Shown in pieces: positions 6,913-12,869 of a DNA stretch of 16,027 bases; positions within the stretch are counted from its first letter, which is position 1; each line of letters starts with the position of its first letter. The stretch is from Pseudomonadota bacterium. Its GTDB lineage: Bacteria > Pseudomonadota > Gammaproteobacteria > UBA11654. The notes beneath the pieces are model-generated. The model was not told where the DNA came from. It saw only the letters and a list, made by a program, of their open reading frames with translations, and searched no databases. The stretch spans positions 1 to 16,027 of the forward strand of contig JAPOHS010000024.1 of assembly GCA_029979325.1 (NCBI GenBank), given 5' to 3'. The position numbers and the translations under genes are program-made.

Positions 6913-7944
6913 TCAATTTGAGTTAGGACAATGTCTGACCTTGCAGAGTGCTACTCCATGATTTGAACCGTCATATAGCTGTGCCAATCCATTTGGCATT
7001 GACATGAATCCATCCACGATGTGCTCAACAGACTTTATCTTTTGATCTTTAATCCATCGGATTAATTGTTCTTCTGCTGAGTCAATCTCATGGAGGTGGT
7101 TGTATATAAAGAATCCTTTAAGCAATGAATTCGTTCTTCTTAAATTGGTGTAGTTTTTGAGACCAAAGGGTTCATCCAAGAGGTACTCGGATATAGAGCC
7201 GCAGTGCACAATTCTTGAATTCATGGCCAAATTTTCCATGCATGCAGACAAAATATCACCACCGACATTATCAAAATACAGATCGATGCCATTTGGAGCC
7301 GCTTCTTTGATGCGATTCACAATGTCACCAGATTTATAATCAATGCTTTCATCACAACCCAGAGACTCAACAAAATTGCATTTCTCTTGCCCACCGGCAA
7401 TACCAATTACATAACAGTCCAACATCTTGGCAAATTGCACAACGGTTGAGCCGACACCACCTGCAGCACCTGAAATCACCACTGTCTCCCCCCTGTTTGG
7501 AGCTCCATGACTGAAGTATCCAAAATAAGCAGACAAACCAGTCATGCCCAATAGACTCAAACCAAGTGAGTAAGGTGCACCCATGTCAGGAATCTTTCTG
7601 AACTTTTCTTTGTCAGTCATTTTTGATGCCTTATAGGTTTGCCAACCCATCTGACCTTGCACGATCTCGCCTTCTTCATAATCGGTATGTTTTGATTCAA
7701 TAATTTCTGCGACACCTCTGCCATGAATCACATCGCCTATATCGAGTGATTGTTCTCCAGCTGCTGATTCACCAGACATATACATTCTCATTACTGGGGC
7801 CAGATTGAGATATAAGGTTTTGAGCAAAACCTCACCGTCTTGAATGTCAGGTATATCAATTTCCTTGTATTCAAAATCCTCGCTCACAACATTGCCTTCC
7901 GGTCTTCTGGCTACTCTCCACTGACAATTTTTAGCTTCGTTCAT
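6913..7944 (-). CDS. NADPH-dependent MDR oxidoreductase (CurA / leukotriene-B4-dehydrogenase-like)
   Basis: The 343-residue protein belongs to the zinc-free medium-chain dehydrogenase/reductase group that reduces alpha,beta-unsaturated carbonyls or quinones with NADPH. Signatures are the N-terminal QWRVARRPEG and the segment LYLNLAPVMRMYMSGES (typical of this subgroup), VIHGRGVAEIIES, the nucleotide-binding AAGGVGS (160-166), and FDNVGGDILSACMENLA. The zinc-binding cysteines of alcohol dehydrogenases are absent. It is cytosolic. The ATG lies 97 bases from the divergent SIMPL gene, and that spacer holds two dyad symmetries. The tail converges on the RidA-like gene. Its substrate is unknown; a role downstream of the neighbouring five-gene block is only speculation. 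Confidence 0.93.
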   Translation of the reverse strand: MNEAKNCQWRVARRPEGNVVSEDFEYKEIDIPDIQDGEVLLKTLYLNLAPVMRMYMSGESAAGEQSLDIGDVIHGRGVAEIIESKHTDYEEGEIVQGQMGWQTYKASKMTDKEKFRKIPDMGAPYSLGLSLLGMTGLSAYFGYFSHGAPNRGETVVISGAAGGVGSTVVQFAKMLDCYVIGIAGGQEKCNFVESLGCDESIDYKSGDIVNRIKEAAPNGIDLYFDNVGGDILSACMENLAMNSRIVHCGSISEYLLDEPFGLKNYTNLRRTNSLLKGFFIYNHLHEIDSAEEQLIRWIKDQKIKSVEHIVDGFMSMPNGLAQLYDGSNHGVALCKVRHCPNSN

Positions 7945-7997
7945 CTCGAGGATTTTATCAGATGTAAAGAAAAAATAATTTTTCTATGCTTTGGTCA

Positions 7998-8028
7998 AAA
8001 CAAAGTATTGTTTGCACAAAATATTTTG
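7998..8028. promoter_or_regulatory. Two adjacent dyad symmetries in a divergent promoter region
   Basis: AAACAA-AGTA-TTGTTT (7998-8013) is a 6-bp inverted repeat around 4 bases. Three bases later CAAAATATTTTG (8017-8028) is a perfect 12-base palindrome. Both lie between the starts of the MDR oxidoreductase (7944, minus) and the SIMPL gene (8042, plus), close to the SIMPL ribosome site. They may be regulator binding sites. AT-rich palindromes are common, so this is tentative. Confidence 0.3.
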
Positions 8029-8041
8029 ATAGGATGAATGT

Positions 8042-8734
8042 ATGAAGAAATTCATTCTGATACTTTGCCTTTTCACCATCACAACAAACATTTCCGCTCA
8101 ATCATCCACAGTGACTGTTCAGGGGAAAGCCGAGGTGAGCGTCACACCCGATCAAGCAATCTTGAATCTTGGAGTACAAATGGAAGGGCGAAATTTGTCA
8201 TCGATGACAAAGAGGGTTGCTGAGGCAACCAATGCTTTCCTGAAATTAACAGATGATATGAATATCAAAAGAAATGACGTGATGACCTCAGGTGTGAATA
8301 TCAATCCCAGATATCGTTATGAGAATAAAACAGGCAGGAGAATTTTTGATGGCTACAGTATTTCAAGGTCAATTCAGGTTGATATAAAAAATATCAATCA
8401 ACTTGGAAGCATCATAGAGCGCTCTGTTGAACAAGGGATTAATAATATCTCAGCTCCGATATTTCGAGTCAGCCAAGAAGATCAGATTATACAAAGTCTT
8501 CACTCATTAGCAGTCGAGGATGCCTTAAAGAGAGCAACGGCTTTGGTTGATCCTTTGAATGCCACTGTCGGGAAGGCACTGAAAATTGATGCATCATCAG
8601 TGCAATCGATTGCTCCACCAATGATGGAGATGAGAGCGCTTGATATGAGCAGTTCAGTAGCAGAGCAAAGCTATTCGGTTGGACAAATCAAATTTAATCA
8701 GAGTGTTTTAGCAACATTCGAAATCGAAAATTAA
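8042..8734 (+). CDS. Exported SIMPL-domain (DUF541) protein
   Basis: The 230-residue protein has a signal peptide (MKKFILILCLFTITTNISA, cut before QSSTV) and then a SIMPL/DUF541 domain covering nearly all the rest. Diagnostic stretches are VTVQGKAEVSVTPDQAILNLGVQ at the start, the helix with NAFLKLTDDMNI, V-M-T-S-G-V-N-I-N-P-R-Y-R-Y, and GYSISRSIQVDIKNINQLGSI. SIMPL proteins are periplasmic or outer-membrane-associated, and E. coli YggE, linked to oxidative stress, is one; the molecular role is not settled. AGGA at 8031-8034 is 7 bases before the chosen ATG. A 51-codon basic ORF begins at the base after its stop codon. Confidence 0.93.
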   Translation: MKKFILILCLFTITTNISAQSSTVTVQGKAEVSVTPDQAILNLGVQMEGRNLSSMTKRVAEATNAFLKLTDDMNIKRNDVMTSGVNINPRYRYENKTGRRIFDGYSISRSIQVDIKNINQLGSIIERSVEQGINNISAPIFRVSQEDQIIQSLHSLAVEDALKRATALVDPLNATVGKALKIDASSVQSIAPPMMEMRALDMSSSVAEQSYSVGQIKFNQSVLATFEIEN

Positions 8735-8890
8735 ATGAGTAGAGAATCACGTATTGAGAAATCAGATAGAGCAAGAAGTCGAAGAAAGACTATTCGAGAA
8801 ATAAGAAAGAAACTTTTAAAAAGGCTATACGCTCACAATAAACACTTGAGGGAAAAGACAAAAAAAATCAGAAAAAGACAGGCTCATTGA
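8735..8890 (+). CDS. Very basic 51-residue small protein, candidate
   Basis: An ATG immediately follows the SIMPL TAA with no base between, and the frame runs 51 codons to TGA at 8888-8890. The product begins MSRESRIEKSDRARSRRKT and ends KKIRKRQAH. I count 12 Arg, 10 Lys and 3 His against 5 acidic residues, and it should form one amphipathic helix. No Shine-Dalgarno is visible, so translation would depend on re-initiation after the SIMPL gene. It resembles no family I recognise. A nucleic-acid- or ribosome-binding role is the natural guess from charge alone. It could also be a chance ORF in A/G-rich sequence, though the tight junction argues for coding. Confidence 0.5.
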   Translation: MSRESRIEKSDRARSRRKTIREIRKKLLKRLYAHNKHLREKTKKIRKRQAH

Positions 8891-8898
8891 TCCTCGTT

Positions 8899-9096
8899 TT
8901 ATTCCTGATCTAGTTTTTTGAAGCTTTCTCCAAATGCTTTTTGTTTTGCCTCTTTCCAGACACAGTAATCTTCATACATGGATTTAATCTTTGTCGATAC
9001 ATCTTCAGCGCTTAAGCCTTCATGAAACCAGTCATGAAATTGCTCTTCAATTGTAAACTGCCGTTCATCTCCAATTGTTTTTCCATCAACTTTCAT
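8899..9096 (-). CDS. Small acidic hypothetical protein (65 aa)
   Basis: I do not recognise this gene. The 65-residue product is soluble and acidic, with no signal peptide or membrane segment, aromatic-rich (F/W/Y at EEQFHDWFHEG and MYEDYCVWKEA) and predicted mostly helical. A strong ribosome site, GGAG at 9107-9104, lies 7 bases before the ATG, which supports real translation. It ends 8 bases from the stop of the basic small ORF on the other strand, and its start is divergent from the membrane-protein gene at 9155. One cysteine (C45) is present. Confidence 0.7.
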   Translation of the reverse strand: MKVDGKTIGDERQFTIEEQFHDWFHEGLSAEDVSTKIKSMYEDYCVWKEAKQKAFGESFKKLDQE

Positions 9097-9126
9097 ATTG
9101 ATTCTCCAAAATATACAGACAATGAG

Positions 9127-9132
9127 TATAAT
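9127..9132 (+). promoter_or_regulatory. Candidate -10 box for the membrane-protein gene
   Basis: A perfect TATAAT lies 22 bases before the ATG at 9155, giving a start near 9139 and a short leader. No -35 box is found at the usual distance; TTGATT at 9098-9103 is 23 bases away, too far. Confidence 0.33.
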
Positions 9133-9154
9133 TTAAAAAAGCCTTAAATCAGAC

Positions 9155-9628
9155 ATGATCATGAATAAAATTCTTCCTGCAGAAATAAGAAATATATACA
9201 AAGGTCATCCCATTGCACTATGGGGGTTTGTTGCTTTTTTGGCTCTAATGACTTGGCGTTCTATTATTCATCTTGTTTATCAGGAGTATGGCCTTCATCA
9301 GATTGCCAGCTTCATTGTGATCGCTGGAGACCCAGACCCGATGCCAATGGTATATCTTTTCTTTTCTCTTTGGGGTCTGGCTCAGTTGATATTTTGTTTG
9401 GTTTGTTGGGTTGTAGTTCTTAGGTATAGAGAATTGATTTCATTGATGTACATTCTATTTATTTTTGAGTGGGCAATACGCTTGATTCTTTATCCTCTGA
9501 TAGATTTAGCGTTGGCAAATAATGAGCTCTATAACACCGGTTCAACACCAGGTTCTGATTTGGCTCCGGTTATGGTGATTGCTCTGATTGGCCTATTCTT
9601 GCTTTCCATAAAAGAACCAAATTCCTAG
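9155..9628 (+). CDS. Four-helix integral membrane protein of unknown function
   Basis: I do not recognise this family. The 157-residue product has four strongly hydrophobic stretches, roughly residues 20-41, 66-88, 93-116 and 135-152, and ends with a short charged tail (KEPNS). The loop between the first two helices holds GDPDPMPM and the loop between the last two holds NNELYNTGSTPGSDL. It has no signal peptide distinct from the first helix. ATG 9155 and ATG 9161 are both possible; neither has a clear Shine-Dalgarno. It is a lone plus-strand gene, convergent with the DoxX-type gene 8 bases away, with a 16-base perfect palindrome at its stop codon. Confidence 0.75.
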   Translation: MIMNKILPAEIRNIYKGHPIALWGFVAFLALMTWRSIIHLVYQEYGLHQIASFIVIAGDPDPMPMVYLFFSLWGLAQLIFCLVCWVVVLRYRELISLMYILFIFEWAIRLILYPLIDLALANNELYNTGSTPGSDLAPVMVIALIGLFLLSIKEPNS

Positions 9629-9650
9629 GAATTTAATTACCTAAAAATTC
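9619..9650. terminator. Palindrome between convergent genes, possible bidirectional terminator
   Basis: AAATTCCTAGGAATTT (9619-9634) is a perfect 16-base palindrome that includes the TAG stop of the membrane-protein gene. Its right arm GAATTT can also pair with AAATTC at 9645-9650, so alternative hairpins exist. There is no clean T-run, so intrinsic termination would be weak. The location between two convergent genes fits a shared terminator. Confidence 0.35.
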
Positions 9651-10104
9651 TATTATTGGGAAATCGTCTGCTCAGCAAGGCATCCAGACCGAACCATTGC
9701 CCTGTAGGATATTTAATGAAGAGAAAAACCAAAATAAAAAACGGCAACAGCGAGGCATCATAGTAACCGCCAATCGCAAAATTAAATAATATAAATAAAC
9801 TAACCAGAGCAGAGGACCTTGTGGTTAAACCAATTAATAAGCCAATCGCACTGTATATTTCTCCAATCGTGATAAACCAGCCAATGGGTTGATAAAAGGG
9901 AATTGCGAAATTTGTAAGATAGAAAACTGCGAAACTATCCGGAGGCAACTCAGTCAACCTTTGCAAAAATATATTTTCCAAAATTGGGCTTGTCATCCAT
10001 TCATCATTGACTTTATTGATCCCAGCCAATAACCAAAATAAACCAAATAGCAACCTGAGAATGACAAGCAAGAAACCCAAGATGAGATGTATGAATTTAC
10101 TCAT
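9637..10104 (-). CDS. DoxX-family membrane protein
   Basis: The 155-residue product has four membrane helices. Features of the DoxX group are the first helix LRLLFGLFWLLAGINKV, the third-helix region GEIYSAIGLLIGLTTRSSAL, and a final helix followed by DALLSRRF. DoxX-type proteins are inner-membrane proteins often linked to thiol or quinone redox chemistry. The ATG at 10104 is chosen over an upstream start 13 codons earlier because it gives the usual membrane-protein N-terminus and has a G-rich site (AGTGGGGG) before it. This start overlaps the end of the upstream gene by 8 bases (ATGAGTAA), so the two are almost surely co-translated. Partner: an exported CxxC protein. Confidence 0.85.
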   Translation of the reverse strand: MSKFIHLILGFLLVILRLLFGLFWLLAGINKVNDEWMTSPILENIFLQRLTELPPDSFAVFYLTNFAIPFYQPIGWFITIGEIYSAIGLLIGLTTRSSALVSLFILFNFAIGGYYDASLLPFFILVFLFIKYPTGQWFGLDALLSRRFPNNRIFR

Positions 10105-10630
10105 TGCCCCCACTTTTTTGTAATCTCTGATCAATGTATGCAAGTGTCTCCCACAATGGCAGTCTCTCGCAGGAGCCTATGATCTCTTCTTTATGGTTGA
10201 TCCAATCTTGAGTTTCTCTATCGATCAAAAATTGCTTCATTTTGATCAGATTTGGATCCACAGAAATCTCTGCAGTTGTGATCTCAATACTCAACCATTT
10301 CCCCTTCTCACTGGAATATATATTTACTGGCCTCGAATGCCCTTTGATCTGGTAATCATCGAAGTTTCTTATAAAAAATTCCCAAATGGTGGCTATTTGA
10401 GACCAAAATGTTCGCGTTTGTAAATGGATCAGTAAATATGATTCACGATCCAAAAAGGTATCATCGATATTATTCTCACCCTCAGCACAAACCAGCGTTG
10501 CTTCACACATGGTGCAAAATTCACCAAATTGCGAATAAAGCAATAGTTCATTAGTTTTACTTTTCATTTCCTGAGCTTGTGCATCAAGAACAATCATGAA
10601 AAAGATTAGAACAAAGTATTTCTTAGTCAT
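10097..10630 (-). CDS. Exported protein with CxxC motif, DoxX partner
   Basis: The 177-residue product has a signal peptide (MTKKYFVLIFFMIVLDAQA, cut near QAQ-E). Near the mature N-terminus is F-C39-T-M-C42-E, with two further cysteines at 48 and 154. The rest is soluble, with a W-rich centre (TFWSQIATIWEFFIRNF). I do not recognise a family and it is too divergent to call a thioredoxin. Paired by an 8-base overlap with a DoxX-type membrane protein, it suggests a periplasmic thiol-redox or metal-binding module. ATG 10630 is chosen because it starts the signal peptide; a longer frame would need a TTG start and would bury the signal. TATAAT lies only 7 bases upstream, so the mRNA may be leaderless. 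Confidence 0.8.
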   Translation of the reverse strand: MTKKYFVLIFFMIVLDAQAQEMKSKTNELLLYSQFGEFCTMCEATLVCAEGENNIDDTFLDRESYLLIHLQTRTFWSQIATIWEFFIRNFDDYQIKGHSRPVNIYSSEKGKWLSIEITTAEISVDPNLIKMKQFLIDRETQDWINHKEEIIGSCERLPLWETLAYIDQRLQKSGGNE

Positions 10631-10636
10631 TGTTAA

Positions 10637-10642
10637 ATTATA
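10637..10642 (-). promoter_or_regulatory. -10 box placing the transcript start at the ATG
   Basis: On the minus strand TATAAT spans 10642-10637, followed by TTAACA and then ATG (10630-10628). A start 7 bases downstream of the box falls on the A of the ATG. A TTGACT lies upstream at 10672-10667 but 24 bases away, too far for a standard promoter. Confidence 0.38.
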
Positions 10643-10691
10643 TGATAAAAAAAACTTATTAAATTGAGTCAATTCGACGGTGTGTTCGATT

Positions 10692-11309
10692 ATGTATGAT
10701 AAATATATCCTTCCATATCTTCTAAATTATACCTGTGGTCAAAAGCCTTTTATTAAACAGAGGCAAAAGATTGTTCCAATGGCCAAAGGCAAAGTTCTTG
10801 AGGTTGGAATTGGATCAGGGCTGAACATGCCCTACCTGAATACAAATAAAATCAGTTCTTTGATAGGGATTGATCCATCAGAGGAACTGATCCAAATTGC
10901 AGAAAAGAGGATTGATGACTCAATGCCAGATATTGATTTTGTCATTTCAAAGGCTGAAGAAATGCAATTCACTGAGAATACATTTGACACGGTTTTAATG
11001 ACTTACACTTTATGCACGGTCGAAGATGTTTTTGCTTCATTGAGTGAAATAAAAAGAGTTTTAAAGCCAGAAGGACAACTTTTATTTTGTGAGCATGGTC
11101 TTGCGCCAGAAGAGAAGACGGCTGTATGGCAAAATCGAATCAATTATTTCTGGCCCCATATTTCTGGAGGCTGCAATCTCAATAAAGATATTCCTCATCT
11201 AATTGGAGAGGCAGGATTTAACATTTCAAATATGGAACAAATGTACTTACCCAAGACCCCAAAGATCCTCGGTTATAATTACTGGGGGACCGCCGTAAAG
11301 GCAGATTAA
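10692..11309 (+). CDS. Class I SAM-dependent methyltransferase
   Basis: The 205-residue cytosolic protein has the Rossmann-type SAM-binding fold. Motif I is VLEVGIGSG (35-43), followed by the acidic residue after the next strand (LIGIDPSEE, D61), then IDFVISKAEEMQF, and motif IV-like DTVLMTYTLCTVED. The segment LKPEGQLLFCEHG is typical of type-11 methyltransferases. The N-terminus MYDKYILPYLLNYTCGQKP is characteristic of one small subgroup and fixes the start at ATG 10692 rather than the GTG 12 bases upstream. The substrate is not known. It heads a plus-strand run with AhpD-like, ArsC and cyclophilin genes, 22 bases before the second. Methylation of a small molecule, perhaps an arsenical given the neighbour, is only a suggestion; the cysteine set of ArsM is not seen. 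Confidence 0.9.
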   Translation: MYDKYILPYLLNYTCGQKPFIKQRQKIVPMAKGKVLEVGIGSGLNMPYLNTNKISSLIGIDPSEELIQIAEKRIDDSMPDIDFVISKAEEMQFTENTFDTVLMTYTLCTVEDVFASLSEIKRVLKPEGQLLFCEHGLAPEEKTAVWQNRINYFWPHISGGCNLNKDIPHLIGEAGFNISNMEQMYLPKTPKILGYNYWGTAVKAD

Positions 11310-11331
11310 ATTTCAAAACAAGGAAAAAATC

Positions 11332-11889
11332 ATGTCACGAATAAATCCAGCAGACAGATCTGAGCTCAGCAAAGAAATTCAAGCACTCATGGATCAATCA
11401 GAAACAATGATGGGATTTGTCCCAAATGATGCACTGATTATGGCAAAGAATCCCGAGCTGCTTCGGTCTGTGAGCCAGCTCATAAATACCATTTATTCTT
11501 TCAGGAGCATTTCAGAGGAAGTAAGATCTTTGGTGGGATTGATGGCCAGTCAATCATCGGGTTGTCATTATTGCATTGCTCATACCAGCAATAGCGCGCT
11601 CGAGAAAAATATTTCAACAGAGAAGGTAAAAAAAATATGGGAATTTGAAAGCTCAGAGTGTTTTTCTGAAAGCGAAAAAGCTGCATTGAGAATTGCTCTG
11701 AATGCAGCTCAAACTCCCAACCTCATTTCTGATGAGGATTACAGTCAATTTAGGAAATACTTTGATGAAAATCAGCAAATCGAGATACTTGCAATTATTT
11801 CATTGTTTGGTTTTCTCAATCGTTGGAACAGCAGTCTGATGACAGAAATTGAGTCATTGCCCTTAAATCGAATCAAAGAGCTAGAATGA
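11332..11889 (+). CDS. Carboxymuconolactone decarboxylase / AhpD-like protein
   Basis: The 185-residue all-helical protein carries the AhpD-type redox motif C78-H-Y-C81-I-A-H84, the pair of cysteines and a histidine that act in alkylhydroperoxidase chemistry. It sits after the expected helix EEVRSLVGLMASQ. Proteins of this group reduce peroxides or act as disulfide relays; true decarboxylases of the family lack the CxxC. AAGGAAAA precedes the ATG at 11332. Its stop overlaps the arsC start by 4 bases (ATGA), so the two are translationally coupled. The coupling suggests it may supply or remove electrons for the thiol-dependent ArsC, but that is inference. Confidence 0.9.
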   Translation: MSRINPADRSELSKEIQALMDQSETMMGFVPNDALIMAKNPELLRSVSQLINTIYSFRSISEEVRSLVGLMASQSSGCHYCIAHTSNSALEKNISTEKVKKIWEFESSECFSESEKAALRIALNAAQTPNLISDEDYSQFRKYFDENQQIEILAIISLFGFLNRWNSSLMTEIESLPLNRIKELE

Positions 11890-12293
11890 AGACGATTGTT
11901 TTTTTGTGTGTTGAGAACTCTTGTAGAAGTCAAATGGCTGAAGCATTTGGCAAAATGATCGGAGCCGATAGATATCAATTTTTCAGTGCGGGCTCAAAAC
12001 CCAGCGGCAAAGTAAACCCCAAAGCAATAAAATTCATGTCAGATATGGGTTATGACATGAGTGATCACCAATCCAAGGGTATCGATTCCTTACCTCAAGA
12101 GGGTGTGACTGCAATGATTTCCATGGGCTGTGGAGACGCATGCCCACAGATACCTGCATTGATTCGTCTGGAATGGGAAATCGCTGACCCTAAATATATG
12201 GATGATGAGGGTTTTGAGAAGGTAAGAGATGAAATTGGTCTTCATGTGGAAAAATTAATTAAACAAATGGATAATGACGATTCAAAAAATTGA
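11886..12293 (+). CDS. arsC: Arsenate reductase ArsC, low-molecular-weight phosphatase type
   Basis: The 135-residue protein has the phosphatase loop C8-V-E-N-S-C-R14-S (CX5R) at its N-terminus, the G-C82-G-D-A-C86-P segment supplying resolving cysteines, and the D101-P general-acid loop. These match the thioredoxin-coupled arsenate reductase family, which reduces arsenate to arsenite through a relay of three cysteines. The R-D-E-I near residue 114 is also typical. It starts at ATG 11886, overlapping the previous gene by 4 bases. No arsR, arsB or acr3 is visible nearby, so a role as a phosphotyrosine phosphatase or in another thiol reaction is possible. The family call is strong, the arsenic role moderate. 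Confidence 0.9.
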   Translation: MKTIVFLCVENSCRSQMAEAFGKMIGADRYQFFSAGSKPSGKVNPKAIKFMSDMGYDMSDHQSKGIDSLPQEGVTAMISMGCGDACPQIPALIRLEWEIADPKYMDDEGFEKVRDEIGLHVEKLIKQMDNDDSKN

Positions 12294-12300
12294 GGTGACT

Positions 12301-12726
12301 ATGATACAAGTAATGATGAAAACAGCAAAAGGCGATATCCAAATTGATCTATTCGATGAAGATGCGCCAAATACTGTAAAAAATTTCACAGATCTAATAG
12401 AGAAAGGATTCTATGACGGACTTAATTTTCACAGGGTGATCCCAAACTTTGTAATCCAAGGCGGTTGTCCGCAAGGAACTGGTACGGGAGGCCCTGGCTA
12501 CCATATTGATTGTGAAATCAATCCCAATCGGCATCAAGCTGGAACCCTATCAATGGCTCATGCAGGAAAAAATACTGGCGGAAGCCAATTCTTCATCTGC
12601 CACAGTCCGCAGCCTCATTTAGATGGGGTACATACAGTTTTTGGACATACCGCAAACATGGATGTGGTAAATTCAATTGAACAGGGCGATGAGATAATCT
12701 CTGCCGAGATTGTTTCTGGTGACTGA
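12301..12726 (+). CDS. Cytosolic cyclophilin-type peptidyl-prolyl cis-trans isomerase
   Basis: The 141-residue protein is a compact bacterial cyclophilin that speeds X-Pro isomerisation in folding. Active-site landmarks are F43-H-R45 (catalytic Arg), V-I-Q53-G-G, the loop [24 protein letters not shown] and [10 protein letters not shown]. The tryptophan that confers cyclosporin binding in human cyclophilin A is His106 here, common in bacteria. There is no signal peptide, unlike the copy at 1-161. ATG 12301 is chosen over one 27 bases upstream because GAGGTG at 12292-12297, overlapping the arsC stop codon, is its ribosome site, giving coupled translation. It ends the methyltransferase-to-isomerase run. 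Confidence 0.95.
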   Translation: MIQVMMKTAKGDIQIDLFDEDAPNTVKNFTDLIEKGFYDGLNFHRVIPNFVIQGGCPQGTGTGGPGYHIDCEINPNRHQAGTLSMAHAGKNTGGSQFFICHSPQPHLDGVHTVFGHTANMDVVNSIEQGDEIISAEIVSGD

Positions 12727-12732
12727 GAAAAT

Positions 12733-12763
12733 TTGACTAAGCAGTTTTCTCGGGCAAAATACT
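12733..12763 (+). promoter_or_regulatory. Candidate promoter for tRNA-His
   Basis: TTGACT (12733-12738) is a good -35 box, just after the cyclophilin stop. The best -10 is AATACT (12758-12763) with a long 19-base spacer. The predicted start would be a few bases before the tRNA. The -10 match is weak, so the tRNA may instead be read through from the upstream genes. Confidence 0.35.
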
Positions 12764-12776
12764 CTTTCGAATCAAT

Positions 12777-12853
12777 GGTGGACGTAGCTCAGTTGGTAGA
12801 GCCCCTGATTGTGGTTCAGGTGGTCGTGGGTTCGAGCCCCATCGTCCACCCCA
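12777..12853 (+). tRNA. tRNA-His (anticodon GTG)
   Basis: The acceptor GTGGACG (12778-12784) pairs with CGTCCAC (12843-12849). The extra 5' G (12777) faces discriminator C (12850), the identity element unique to histidine tRNAs, and CCA is encoded (12851-12853). The anticodon stem CCTGA/TCAGG encloses TTGTGGT, placing GTG at 12811-12813. The T arm is GGGTTCGAGCCCC. The fhs start codon follows only 16 bases after the CCA, leaving no room for a separate promoter, so both may come from one processed transcript. Confidence 0.97.
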
Positions 12854-12869
12854 TTATTTTGAGTGATAG

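Noticed and set aside
10631..10672. Longer N-terminus of the CxxC protein from a TTG
   Set aside because: It places extra polar residues before a clean signal peptide and uses a rare start with no ribosome site.
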